Source of the DNA: Hyphomicrobiales bacterium
GTDB lineage: Bacteria > Pseudomonadota > Alphaproteobacteria > Rhizobiales > CAJQND01
Reading direction: 5' to 3'
NCBI GenBank assembly: GCA_028285595.1
Contig: JANQOW010000004.1
Span: 1 to 39,999, forward strand
DNA: 39,999 bases
In this document: one piece after another, positions 24,884-33,222 of the stretch
Layout: the number at the start of each line of letters is the position of its first letter
Numbering within the stretch: the first letter of the stretch is position 1
The notes under the pieces: model-generated
Told to the model about the DNA's origin: nothing
The model's input: only the letters and a program-made list of their open reading frames with translations
The model's database searches: none
Program-made: the position numbers and the translations under genes

Positions 24884-25751
24884 AGAGGGCCCTTTCATTG
24901 ATCACGAGTTGGCTTGTCTCAGCCGCAGCCTGTTCGGCCGGCGACCAGGTTTCTTGCGGTCCGATCTGATAGCCCGCGGGTTTCTTGTTCACCGCCTCGG
25001 CCCGGCCCGCCGGGACACCGGCACCGGCATCAGGCAGCTTGAAAAATGCTGACGTGTGCGCCCAGAAGGTATCGGGCTCGGAGGCAAAGGTCGCAAAGCG
25101 CACGAGGCTGACCCGGTCCGGGAAGGCCTCCTTGGCCGCACAGAGCAAAAGGTTGGTCTCTTTCCAAAGCCACACGTTGCGGCGCACCGCGCCCCAGCTT
25201 TTCCATTCCGTCCGAGCGGCACTTTGCCTGGCCGGCCTGATGCGGCCCATTTCGATGAACATCTCGCGCTGGGACATAGGCTTGTTCGGGTCCGCCCAGC
25301 CGACCGGTAGCGGGTCTTCGCCGGTCAGTGTTGTGGCCGATCGCACGAAGCTCGCGCAGTCGCGGATGACACCGAGCATCCGGGTGGCAGGATGGGCGCT
25401 CAACAGCGCATGGGCCAATGTGGCGTTGTAATAGGCCACATCGATGAGCCTTTCGGCGCCCGCAGCCTCCACCGCATCCGCAATCACTTTCAGGCTGCGC
25501 TTTTCGGCGACCGCTTGGGCAGCAGCACCGGGTGAGGTGAACGCCTGTGCGTTTTCCAGATTGATGAGTGGCAGGAGCGCATCTCGCGCCTTGTCGCCAT
25601 CCAGATAGCCTTCATGGCAGGCCGCAACACCGTCAAATCCGTTCAACGCCGAGGCAAGAAAGGTGGTTGCCGTCCGCCCCGTGCTGGCAACGAAATCAAA
25701 CTGAACTGGTCTGCGCCCACATTGGGTCATGGAACCGGCCGACTTACTCAC
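24873..25751 (-). CDS. Sulfotransferase-like P-loop protein heading the Dlt-like operon
   Basis: A 292-aa cytoplasmic protein. The N-terminal loop STGRTATTFLASAL (about residues 23-36) resembles the 5'-phosphosulfate-binding P-loop of PAPS-dependent sulfotransferases, and VIRDCASFVRSATTL (about 128-142) resembles their 3'-phosphate-binding strand-helix with R130 and S138. The middle and C-terminal parts are not recognisable by eye. It overlaps the carrier gene by 11 bases, so it is the first gene of the operon. It may sulfate, or bind, the molecule that the acylation system modifies; this is inference. Possible starts are GTG 25751 and ATG 25730, neither with a clear ribosome site. A different P-loop fold cannot be excluded. 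Confidence 0.65.
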   Translation of the reverse strand: MSKSAGSMTQCGRRPVQFDFVASTGRTATTFLASALNGFDGVAACHEGYLDGDKARDALLPLINLENAQAFTSPGAAAQAVAEKRSLKVIADAVEAAGAERLIDVAYYNATLAHALLSAHPATRMLGVIRDCASFVRSATTLTGEDPLPVGWADPNKPMSQREMFIEMGRIRPARQSAARTEWKSWGAVRRNVWLWKETNLLLCAAKEAFPDRVSLVRFATFASEPDTFWAHTSAFFKLPDAGAGVPAGRAEAVNKKPAGYQIGPQETWSPAEQAAAETSQLVINERALYDC

Positions 25752-25755
25752 TTAC

Positions 25756-25769
25756 TGACCGTTCGGTTA
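25756..25769. promoter_or_regulatory. Near-palindrome TGACCG-TT-CGGTTA before the Dlt-like operon
   Basis: ACCG-TT-CGGT at 25758-25767 is symmetrical and extends to five of six paired positions. On the minus strand it overlaps a -10-like TATAAC (25766-25771). It could be the operator of a TetR-like or other repressor controlling the operon, or sit between the divergent genes; no -35 was found at proper spacing. Confidence 0.25.
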
Positions 25770-25915
25770 TAGGAAAACAAGTTTAACGATTCCTTTGAAA
25801 CGCCCGGCAAAGCGCCCGTTTTCAGCAACATAAGGCCGCATCTTTCCGTGCGCGGGCTTGGCAAGGCGCGAAGGCATCAGTAGGCTTGCACAGCCAATAT
25901 GAGGAAACCAACGCC

Positions 25916-26728
25916 ATGCTGCGTTTGATTGCGCTGTTCTCGCTCCTCCTTTCCGCCAGTGCGTACGCTGAGGAGCTGCCGATTTTTGATTCGCATATTC
26001 ATTACAGCCACGATGCCGTGGAGTTTCTGCCGCCTGAAAAAATCGCAGAAATCCTTAAAAAATCCGGTGTAAAGAAGGCCTTGGTCTCCAGCTCCGATGA
26101 CCGTGGCACGCAGCTTCTCGTGAAACATGCCCCAGATATTGTGGTGCCGGCGCTGAGGCCCTATCGCAAACGGGGCGAAACCGGATCATGGATGCATGAC
26201 CCAACGATCATTGAGTATGTGGAAGACCTGCTGAAACGCCATAAATATCATGCAATTGGCGAATTTCACGCCTTCGATGAGGATATTGAAACGCCCGTAT
26301 TGCAGAGGATCATCCAACTGGCCAAAGAGCACGATCTCCTCCTGCACGCTCACTCAGATGCCGATGCGGTCGACCGCATCTTCAAAGCCTATCCTGAAGC
26401 CCGGGTCCTGTGGGCCCATTCCGGTTTCGTGCGGCCGGAGCGCGTACGTGAAATGCTTCGTAAATACAAGAACTTGTGGGCAGATCTGGCGTTTCGGTCC
26501 GATCACGACGACAATGGCAAGGTGGTGCCCCAATGGCGCGAGGCGTTTGAAGAGTTCCCCGATCGCTTCATGGTGGGCACAGACACATTTGCGCCCGAAC
26601 GCTGGCTCTATGTGGAGGATCACGCCCGCACATCGCGCGCCTGGCTGTCTGATCTGCCCAAGGACATTGCTGAGAAGATCGCCTTCCGCAACGCCGAAAC
26701 CATGCTCCGGCTCCAACCCTCCCAGTGA
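25916..26728 (+). CDS. Exported amidohydrolase-family metal-dependent hydrolase
   Basis: A 270-aa TIM-barrel hydrolase of the amidohydrolase-2 type with a signal peptide (LRLIALFSLLLSASAYA), hence probably periplasmic. The first metal motif is DSHIHY (H27, H29), followed by LLHAHSDAD, WAHSGF and GTDTF, which supply the later histidines and aspartate. The ATG at 25916 follows GAGGAAA at eight bases; the open frame runs up to 25886 without support. The next two genes, a YtkA-like protein and a di-haem cytochrome, are closely spaced, so the three form an operon. The substrate is unknown. Confidence 0.83.
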   Translation: MLRLIALFSLLLSASAYAEELPIFDSHIHYSHDAVEFLPPEKIAEILKKSGVKKALVSSSDDRGTQLLVKHAPDIVVPALRPYRKRGETGSWMHDPTIIEYVEDLLKRHKYHAIGEFHAFDEDIETPVLQRIIQLAKEHDLLLHAHSDADAVDRIFKAYPEARVLWAHSGFVRPERVREMLRKYKNLWADLAFRSDHDDNGKVVPQWREAFEEFPDRFMVGTDTFAPERWLYVEDHARTSRAWLSDLPKDIAEKIAFRNAETMLRLQPSQ

Positions 26729-26735
26729 ACACGCC

Positions 26736-27149
26736 GTGATCCGCACCATCATAACCGGCGCATTCTGTCTCGGCCTGTCCACAAGTGCCACCTGGGCGGG
26801 CGCGTGTGGTGCACCGGACACATGGCACACGCTGACACCGGAAGATCAGACCTCCTTTAAGGCGGCGCTGAACCTCGGCGCGAACACGCCCACCGTGGGC
26901 GCTCCCTTCGATGTGGAGCTGCAGGTCTGCAGCACCGGGTCCAAGTCGTTGGACCGGTTGTCGGTGGATGCCACCATGCCGGCTCACAAGCACGGCATGA
27001 ACTACCAGCCCCAGCTCAGCCGGACCGGTGAAGGACAGTACAAGGCCACCGGCTTTCTGTTCCATATGCCGGGCCACTGGAAAATCACGGTCTCTGTCTA
27101 CAGCGATGGCGCCCCGAGCCATCTCTCCATGGACATAAACGTCCCATGA
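26736..27149 (+). CDS. YtkA-like secreted protein
   Basis: A 137-aa exported protein starting at a GTG seven bases after the amidohydrolase stop; the same frame is open further upstream only because it overlaps that gene. A signal peptide (IRTIITGAFCLGLSTSATWA) is followed by a beta-sandwich of the YtkA/FixH-like kind, with the motif TMPAHKHGMNYQP and the closing FLFHMPGHWKITVSV. The His/Met-rich stretch could bind a metal such as copper (inference). It overlaps the MauG-type gene as ATGA and probably works with it in the periplasm. Confidence 0.75.
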   Translation: MIRTIITGAFCLGLSTSATWAGACGAPDTWHTLTPEDQTSFKAALNLGANTPTVGAPFDVELQVCSTGSKSLDRLSVDATMPAHKHGMNYQPQLSRTGEGQYKATGFLFHMPGHWKITVSVYSDGAPSHLSMDINVP

Positions 27150-28291
27150 GGGTGGCGGGGCGGCTGCTGGCTCTGGTCGTTCTGACACTGCTGGCCACCG
27201 GCACGGCCAACAGCGCTGAACCGGTTCTCTCTCAATCCCAGATAGACAAACTGCTCCTCCATGGTCCTTGGCCCGTCCAATGGGACCGAGATCCCAGCAA
27301 CCGGGTATCTGGCAATCCAAACGCCATTGCGCTCGGCCGTGATCTCTTCTTCAGCCCCAAGCTCTCCGGCAACGGTAAGATGTCCTGCGCCACCTGCCAT
27401 CATCCGGGCCGCGGCTGGACCGACCGCTTGCCGCAAGGCCTCGGCACCACGAAGCTCGACCGCAACACCCAATCTCTCTTCAACGTCCGCCTCAATCGCT
27501 GGTTCGGCTGGGATGGCCAGAACGATAATCTTTGGGCGCAGAGCATCCGGCCTCTCTTGGACCCAAAGGAGATGAACGCAAGCGCCGGTCATGTGGTGAA
27601 GGTCGTAAACGGCGACCCGGAACTGGCAGAGGCTTATGAAAACGTCTTTGGCGCCGCCCCCGACACGGCGAACCTGGAGCTCACTTTGGTGAATCTGGGC
27701 AAGGCCATGGCCGCGTTTCAGGAGACGATCGTGAGCGGGCGCAGCCCCTTCGATGCATTCCGCGATGCCTTGGCCAAGGGTGATGAAAAAGCCGCAAGCG
27801 CCTATCCTGCCGCAGCCAAACGCGGGGCCGCTCTGTTCTTCGGCCGGGGCAACTGCACGTTCTGTCATACCGGCCCCAACTTCACGAACGGAGAGTTTCA
27901 AGATGCAGGCGTGCCCTATTTCTTAGGACCCGGACGGGTCGACAAAGGACGCTACGCCGGAATTGGCAAGCTGAAAGCCAGCAAACTGACCCTTGCCGGC
28001 GATTACTCCGATGACCCGGCCAAAACAGGCGCGTGGAAGGTCCGCGGCGTCAGGGCGCTGCACCGTAATTTCGGTGAGTTTAAGGTGCCGTCCTTGCGGA
28101 ACCTGACCCAGACCGCTCCCTATATGCACAATGGCTCGCTGGCCACCTTAGAGGACGTGGTGCGCCACTATTCTGAGATCGATGTGGAACGCTTGCACGC
28201 AGACGGCACCCGGGTCCTGGCGCCCCTCCATTTGAACGACCGGGAGGTCAAGGATCTTGTGGCGTTCCTGGAGAGCCTCTCCACAGGCTGA
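27146..28291 (+). CDS. Di-haem cytochrome c peroxidase / MauG family protein
   Basis: A 381-aa periplasmic cytochrome with a signal peptide (RVAGRLLALVVLTLLATGTA). It has two haem c sites, CATCH at 81-85 and CTFCH at 237-241, and the family's C-terminal block PSLRNLTQTAPYMHNGSLAT containing a potential haem-ligand Met327. This architecture serves hydrogen peroxide reduction or, in MauG, oxidative modification of a protein or small substrate. The operon with an exported amidohydrolase and a YtkA-like protein differs from a simple peroxidase gene and suggests a dedicated periplasmic oxidation. Substrate and electron donor are unknown. Confidence 0.87.
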   Translation: MRVAGRLLALVVLTLLATGTANSAEPVLSQSQIDKLLLHGPWPVQWDRDPSNRVSGNPNAIALGRDLFFSPKLSGNGKMSCATCHHPGRGWTDRLPQGLGTTKLDRNTQSLFNVRLNRWFGWDGQNDNLWAQSIRPLLDPKEMNASAGHVVKVVNGDPELAEAYENVFGAAPDTANLELTLVNLGKAMAAFQETIVSGRSPFDAFRDALAKGDEKAASAYPAAAKRGAALFFGRGNCTFCHTGPNFTNGEFQDAGVPYFLGPGRVDKGRYAGIGKLKASKLTLAGDYSDDPAKTGAWKVRGVRALHRNFGEFKVPSLRNLTQTAPYMHNGSLATLEDVVRHYSEIDVERLHADGTRVLAPLHLNDREVKDLVAFLESLSTG

Positions 28292-28309
28292 CCCACCAGG
28301 CGGTTCCAT

Positions 28310-29053
28310 ATGACTAAGAACTGCTCTAACCTTTCCCGCATCGACCACCTACTGATACATACCGTGTTTGATGTGGCGGCCGCAGCCACTTCGCTCGCCC
28401 TCACCATCTGGGTTTACCGCTGGCGCTTGTCGGAAAACGGTCCGCTTGCCATTGAACATTCCGGCACGGGCTATGCGCTTGCCTTGATCAGCGGCGCTGC
28501 GGTGGGGGGTTTTGGCTTCGGCACCCTCAATCTGTGGCTGACCGAATTGCCGGGCGTCGGCCGCTCCATCCTCGGCGCGCTGCTGGGCGCCATCCTGGCG
28601 GTAGAGCTCTTCAAGCGCGCCAAGAAGATCCAAGGATCCACCGGGCTCATTTTCGTCGCAGGCTTCAGCGCCAGCGTGGTCGTGGGGCGCTGGGGCTGCT
28701 ATTTCTCCGGCCTGGAGGATCAAACCCACGGCACGCCCACAAGCCTTCCTTGGGCCAAAGACTTTGGCGATGGCATCATGCGCCATCCGGTGCAGGCTTA
28801 TGAGTCGCTTGCCATGGCGCTATTTCTCGCTGTTGCGCTTGTGTGTTTCGCCCGCCGACAACCGGTGTTTCTGCGACACGGTTTCTACGTCATGGTCGCG
28901 TTCTATGCGGGTCAGCGTTTTGTGTGGGAGTTTTTGAAACCCTACGCGACCCTTGCCGGCCCCTTCAATCTCTTCCACGTCTTGTGCCTGGCATTGCTCG
29001 CCTATGCCGGCCTCATGATCATGAGGACCGCCGATGACCGCCGCGCTGCGTAA
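28310..29053 (+). CDS. Lgt-like (prolipoprotein diacylglyceryl transferase family) membrane protein
   Basis: A 247-aa protein with about seven membrane segments. The Lgt signature is recognisable in altered form, VVGRWGCYFSGLEDQTHGTP (about 125-143), corresponding to the G-R-x-G-N-F-x-N-x-E-x-x-G block, and RHPVQAYES near 158 corresponds to the RHPSQLYE block. The core arginine and glutamate are kept but the usual NF/N residues are changed. Canonical Lgt moves diacylglycerol from phosphatidylglycerol to lipoproteins. The divergence, and the 20-base overlap with a radical SAM gene, suggest a specialised lipid-handling role rather than the housekeeping enzyme. AGGCGG precedes the ATG at six bases. 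Confidence 0.72.
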   Translation: MTKNCSNLSRIDHLLIHTVFDVAAAATSLALTIWVYRWRLSENGPLAIEHSGTGYALALISGAAVGGFGFGTLNLWLTELPGVGRSILGALLGAILAVELFKRAKKIQGSTGLIFVAGFSASVVVGRWGCYFSGLEDQTHGTPTSLPWAKDFGDGIMRHPVQAYESLAMALFLAVALVCFARRQPVFLRHGFYVMVAFYAGQRFVWEFLKPYATLAGPFNLFHVLCLALLAYAGLMIMRTADDRRAA

Positions 29054-30449
29054 GGCCGCACCCTATATCTTCTATGGTCAGACCACCTCGCTCTGCGAGA
29101 CCTGCCAAGCCCTCGTGCCGGCGAAGATCATCATTGAAGGCAACAATGTCTACTACCAGAAGCGCTGCCGCAGCCATGGGGTGCAGAAGACCCTGGTGTC
29201 CACGGACGCGGACTATTTCAAACTCTGCAAGGAGTATCTTAAACCCGGCGATCGCCCGCTGGGCAGCCAAACCCGGACGGACTATGGCTGCCCCTACGAT
29301 TGCGGCCTTTGCCCGGACCATGAGCAGCATTCCTGCCTGGCGCTCATCGATGTGAACGAAGAGTGCAATCTCACCTGCCCGGTCTGTTTTGCGGACTCCA
29401 GCCCGAAACGCCAGACGCACCGTTCCCTGGATGAGATCGCCCGCATGATGGACACGCTGGTGGCAAGCGAGGGGGAACCGGACCTTTTGCAGCTCAGCGG
29501 CGGTGAACCAACCCTGCACCCGGACATTCTGGAAATTGTGCGCATGGCCAAGGCCCGGCCCATCCGCCACATCATGCTGAACACAAACGGCTTGCGGCTT
29601 GCCGCAGAACCGGAGTTCGCCGCCGCTTTGGCTGAGTTCAAACCGGGGATCGAAATCTATCTGCAGTTCGACAGCCTGCGCCCAGAGGCCCTCAAAGCCC
29701 TCAGAGGTGCCGATCTCAGGCGCATCCGCGTCCAGGCATTGGAGAACCTGGAAGCCCACAACATCTCCACCACCCTGGTCTCGGTTGTCAAACGCGGCAT
29801 CAACGAGAATGAGGCGGGCGAGATCATAGACTATGCCCTGAACTGGCGGTGTGTGCGCGGGGTGACCTTTCAGCCGATCCAGGACGCGGGCCGGAACGAT
29901 AACTTCAATCCAAAGACCGACCGGGTGCTGCTCACCGACATCCGCCGGTCCATCATTGACCACGGCGGGCCGTTCCAGGCGAGCGATATCATTCCCCTGC
30001 CCTGCAATCCGGAGTCCATCGCTGTCGGCTATGCGCTGCGCAATGGAGCCGAGATTGCGCCGATCACCTCCTACATCCCCCGCGACGTGATCGTGGCCGA
30101 AGCCCCGAACGCCATCACGTTTGAGAAGTACCCCGCCCTCCAGGAACGCATCTTTGAGTTCTTCTCGCTCTCCACCACCCCGGCCACCACGCCGGAACGC
30201 CTGGAGGCGCTCCTGTGCTGCCTGCCGGAGGTCCCCGCCCTTGAGCGCATGAGCTACGAGAACATCTTCCGGGTGGCCATTGTAGAGTTTCTGGACGCTT
30301 ACAATTTCTGCACCGCACGGGTGAAGCGCTCGTGCATCCACTTTGTCACACCAGATGGCCTCATCATCCCGTTCGACACCTACAATTTGTTTTACCGCGA
30401 CGGCCGCATCCACGACATTCGCCGCACGCTGGAGAGGGCAGCCTCATGA
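29034..30449 (+). CDS. Radical SAM protein with auxiliary cysteine clusters (tetraether-lipid-synthase-like)
   Basis: This 471-aa enzyme would use S-adenosylmethionine and a [4Fe-4S] cluster for radical chemistry. The radical SAM motif is CNLTCPVCF (C111, C115, C118). It is preceded by more cysteines: CETC (21-24), C45 in KRCRSHG and CPYDCGLC (86-93). This N-terminal layout is what I recall of the COG1964/MJ0619 group that includes archaeal tetraether lipid synthase Tes, which joins lipid chains. The SAM-binding GGE appears as LQLSGGEPTLHPD. It overlaps the Lgt-like membrane gene by 20 bases, so a lipid substrate is plausible. Family membership is fairly secure; the reaction is inferred. Confidence 0.8.
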   Translation: MTAALRKAAPYIFYGQTTSLCETCQALVPAKIIIEGNNVYYQKRCRSHGVQKTLVSTDADYFKLCKEYLKPGDRPLGSQTRTDYGCPYDCGLCPDHEQHSCLALIDVNEECNLTCPVCFADSSPKRQTHRSLDEIARMMDTLVASEGEPDLLQLSGGEPTLHPDILEIVRMAKARPIRHIMLNTNGLRLAAEPEFAAALAEFKPGIEIYLQFDSLRPEALKALRGADLRRIRVQALENLEAHNISTTLVSVVKRGINENEAGEIIDYALNWRCVRGVTFQPIQDAGRNDNFNPKTDRVLLTDIRRSIIDHGGPFQASDIIPLPCNPESIAVGYALRNGAEIAPITSYIPRDVIVAEAPNAITFEKYPALQERIFEFFSLSTTPATTPERLEALLCCLPEVPALERMSYENIFRVAIVEFLDAYNFCTARVKRSCIHFVTPDGLIIPFDTYNLFYRDGRIHDIRRTLERAAS

Positions 30450-30490
30450 ACGTGTTGCAGCTTATGGTGGGCATTTAACAGGTAAGAGCG

Positions 30491-30754
30491 ATGGACGAGC
30501 TTCCCGACAACAAGTCTGACCCGAGCCAAGACAAGCCAAAGCTCACGGTGGTGCGCTGGTTCTTTGCTGTGATCGGCGCCTTGATCATGCTGTTCTGCGG
30601 GGGCTGTTCGCTCATTTTACTGGGCGATCTGGCAAGCCGCGGGCGCTGGGCCGACAACTATGTGAGTGTGGAGATTGTCCTTTTGATCGGCGGTGTGCCG
30701 TTTCTCTTTGGGCTGCTGGTCTGGTGGCTTGCCGTGAAGGTGGGACGCAAATAG
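30491..30754 (+). CDS. Small two-helix membrane protein of unknown function
   Basis: An 87-aa protein not recognised by eye. It has a polar N-terminus (DELPDNKSDPSQDKPK), a first hydrophobic helix (about residues 25-45, WFFAVIGALIMLFCGGCSLI) and a second (about 60-81, IVLLIGGVPFLFGLLVWWLA), with a short basic end (KVGRK). AGGTAAGAG precedes the ATG. It lies 41 bases after the radical SAM gene and may be the last gene of that operon. Confidence 0.65.
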   Translation: MDELPDNKSDPSQDKPKLTVVRWFFAVIGALIMLFCGGCSLILLGDLASRGRWADNYVSVEIVLLIGGVPFLFGLLVWWLAVKVGRK

Positions 30755-30843
30755 GCGACAATCGTTGATTGCGCCGCGGCACCGGGTCGGTTAAAAGCGC
30801 GACAGATTTTCATTCCAAATTTCTGCGGAGCACCACACGGGCC

Positions 30844-32499
30844 ATGGCGCGGCAATTCATCTATCATATGCACCAGCTTTCCAAGTCTTATTCCGGCGGC
30901 AAGAAAGTCTTGGAAGGGGTCAACCTCTCGTTCTACCCGGACGCCAAGATCGGCGTGCTGGGCCCCAACGGCGCGGGTAAATCCACCCTTCTGCGCATCA
31001 TGGCGGGAACCGACAAAGAGTTTCAGGGCGAGGCCTGGCTCGCTGAAGGCGCAACCGCCGGCTACCTGGCCCAGGAGCCGGAGCTTGATCCGGAAAAAGA
31101 CGTGCTCGGCAACGTGATGGAAGGGGTGGGCGAAAAGCAGGCCATCCTCGACCGTTACAACGAACTCATGATGAACTATTCCGACGAGACCGCCGAAGAG
31201 GCCGCCGGGTTGCAGGACCAGATCGATGCACAGAACCTGTGGGATCTGGACAGTCAGGTGGAGCAGGCCATGGATGCCTTGCGCTGCCCGCCGTCAGATG
31301 CAGATGTCACCAAGCTCTCAGGCGGCGAGCGCCGGCGCGTGGCCCTCACGCGGCTTCTGCTCTCTAAGCCGGACCTCATCCTGCTTGACGAGCCGACCAA
31401 CCATTTGGACGCCGAATCCGTGAACTGGTTGGAGCACCACTTGCGCGAATACCCCGGCGCCATTCTGATCGTCACCCACGACCGCTACTTCCTGGACAAC
31501 GTGACCGGCTGGATCCTAGAGCTCGACCGCGGCCGCGGCATTCCTTACGAGGGCAACTATTCGGCCTATCTGGAACAAAAAGCCAAGCGTTTTGCCCAGG
31601 AACAGCGCGAAGATGCCGCCCGCCAGAAGGTGATCGACCGCGAGCGCGAATGGATCTCCTCCAGCCCCAGAGCCCGCCAGGCCAAAAGCCAGGCCCGGGT
31701 GAAAGCCTATGACGAACTGCTCAAGACCAACGAGGCCAGGCTGAAATCGAGCCAGGCCCAGATCGTCATCCCGCCGGGCGAACGGCTCGGCGATCTGGTG
31801 ATCGAAGTCGAAGGTCTCAAGAAGGCTTATGGCGAAAAGCTCCTCATCGAAGATCTCTCGTTCAGCCTGCCGCCGGGCGGTATTGTCGGCATCATCGGGG
31901 CCAACGGTGCCGGTAAAACCACCCTCTTCCGGATGATCACCGGCCAGGAGGAACCCGACGCCGGCTCGATCCGCCTCGGCGACACCGTCCAGCTCGGCTA
32001 TGTGGATCAAAGCCGCGATGCGCTGGATGCCAACAAGTCCGTCTGGGAAGAGATCTCGGAAGGCAACGACATCATCTACCTGGGCAAGCGCGAGGTGAAC
32101 TCGCGGGCCTACACGTCCGCCTTCAATTTCAAAGGCGGCGACCAGCAGCAAAAGGTCGGATCGCTCTCCGGTGGTCAACGCAACCGGGTGCATTTGGCCA
32201 AGATGCTCAAATCGGGCGCCAACGTGCTGCTGCTTGACGAGCCGACCAACGATCTGGACACCGAAACCCTCGCAGCGCTGGAAGAGGCGCTCGAAGAGTT
32301 TGCAGGCTGCGCTGTGGTGATCAGCCACGACCGTATGTTCTTGGACCGTCTGGCCACCCACATCCTGGCGTTTGAGGGCGACAGCCATGTGGAATGGTTC
32401 GAAGGCAACTTTGAAGCGTATGAAGCTGATAAGAAGCGCCGCCTGGGCGATGACGCCGTCATGCCCAAGCGGATCAAATATAAGCAGTTTTCGCGCTAG
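30844..32499 (+). CDS. ettA: ABC-F ATPase, EttA-type energy-dependent translational throttle protein
   Basis: A cytoplasmic ribosome-associated ABC-F protein (551 aa) with two ATPase domains and no membrane domain. Domain 1 has Walker [10 protein letters not shown] and signature LSGGERRR; domain 2 has GANGAGKTT and LSGGQRNR, each followed by LDEPTN. The N-terminus [16 protein letters not shown] and the total length match EttA, which senses the ADP/ATP ratio and gates entry of the ribosome into elongation. The frame is open from 30769, but the ATG at 30844 gives the family N-terminus. It converges with the mlaC cluster. Confidence 0.93.
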   Translation: MARQFIYHMHQLSKSYSGGKKVLEGVNLSFYPDAKIGVLGPNGAGKSTLLRIMAGTDKEFQGEAWLAEGATAGYLAQEPELDPEKDVLGNVMEGVGEKQAILDRYNELMMNYSDETAEEAAGLQDQIDAQNLWDLDSQVEQAMDALRCPPSDADVTKLSGGERRRVALTRLLLSKPDLILLDEPTNHLDAESVNWLEHHLREYPGAILIVTHDRYFLDNVTGWILELDRGRGIPYEGNYSAYLEQKAKRFAQEQREDAARQKVIDREREWISSSPRARQAKSQARVKAYDELLKTNEARLKSSQAQIVIPPGERLGDLVIEVEGLKKAYGEKLLIEDLSFSLPPGGIVGIIGANGAGKTTLFRMITGQEEPDAGSIRLGDTVQLGYVDQSRDALDANKSVWEEISEGNDIIYLGKREVNSRAYTSAFNFKGGDQQQKVGSLSGGQRNRVHLAKMLKSGANVLLLDEPTNDLDTETLAALEEALEEFAGCAVVISHDRMFLDRLATHILAFEGDSHVEWFEGNFEAYEADKKRRLGDDAVMPKRIKYKQFSR

Positions 32500-32508
32500 T
32501 CGGGCGGC

Positions 32509-33111
32509 TTACTTGCTGGTGCCCGTGGTGCGGCGAGGCACGCCGAGATAGGCGTAGAGCGCGTTGATGTTGCCGCCGCCCTTCTTGATCACGTTGGAAA
32601 ACGTGGTGCGCATGAGGGGGCCGAGCCAGACGTTCTGCACCTGCAGGTCAACCACCTTGTAGCCGCCGCCGGCTCTGCGCACCTTCCAGACCACCGGCTG
32701 GGCCCGCCCGGAGTTGCGCACCAGCTTGCTGGTGACCTTTGAAGATGAGCAGCGGCCCACTTCCACGCCAATGGCGCGAAACTTCTTGGAGTATTGCGCC
32801 ATGGTTTTGGCCATAAAATTGGCCATGCTCCGTTGATACGCAGCCTTATCGGACGCCGGCACCAGCTTCCTGTAGCGCCCCAGGGCGAAATTGCCGATGG
32901 CGTTCACATCCGCGTAGGAGTTGATGAGCGACCGGAACGATCCGGTTGAGCCGCTTTTGGCAGCCGACAGCATTTTGGAGCTGACATTCTTGATGAAACC
33001 TCTGGGTCCACAAGCTTCGGCGATTGAAGGGGCGCCAGCCACCAGCACAAGCGTCAACGCTGTGGCGGCAAATGCAGGTCGGATTTTCGTGTGAACAATG
33101 TTTGCGATCAT
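32509..33111 (-). CDS. MlaC/Ttg2D family phospholipid-binding protein, copy 1
   Basis: A 200-aa periplasmic protein of the MlaC family, which carries phospholipids between outer and inner membranes. The ATG at 33111 is preferred over 33117 because AAAGGGA lies six bases before it; it begins a signal peptide (IANIVHTKIRPAFAATALTL) ending near AEA-CG. Family landmarks are LINSYADVNAIGNFALGRY, GGGYKVVDLQV and LMRTTFSNVIKKGGG. This copy carries two cysteines (CGPRG at the mature start and RCSSSKV) absent from the other two and could form a disulfide. It is the last of three tandem copies after mlaA. Confidence 0.85.
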   Translation of the reverse strand: MIANIVHTKIRPAFAATALTLVLVAGAPSIAEACGPRGFIKNVSSKMLSAAKSGSTGSFRSLINSYADVNAIGNFALGRYRKLVPASDKAAYQRSMANFMAKTMAQYSKKFRAIGVEVGRCSSSKVTSKLVRNSGRAQPVVWKVRRAGGGYKVVDLQVQNVWLGPLMRTTFSNVIKKGGGNINALYAYLGVPRRTTGTSK

Positions 33112-33222
33112 GTGCATTCCCTTTAGGCCTTATGGTGGCCTGTTCGACGTTCTATCGCGGCGGTTGGGAACACCTTATACACCGAATCTTTCGGCTGCGC
33201 GTATTGAAAATGGAGAAAAGCC

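Noticed and set aside
26250-26735. Plus-strand frame continuous with the YtkA-like gene but starting far upstream
   Set aside because: This part overlaps the amidohydrolase in another frame; the signal peptide begins at the GTG at 26736.
29019-30413. Long minus-strand open frame opposite the radical SAM gene
   Set aside because: A shadow of GC-rich coding sequence: the plus strand has clear cysteine motifs, while the minus translation resembles no protein family.
30446-30478. A 10-codon frame (MNVLQLMVGI) overlapping the radical SAM stop as ATGA
   Set aside because: Too short and featureless to support as a gene; it has no recognisable motif, unlike the 38-codon microprotein.
33125-33141. 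AGGCC-N7-GGCCT repeat before the last mlaC copy as a terminator
   Set aside because: Only five paired bases and no T-run; probably chance in GC-rich DNA.
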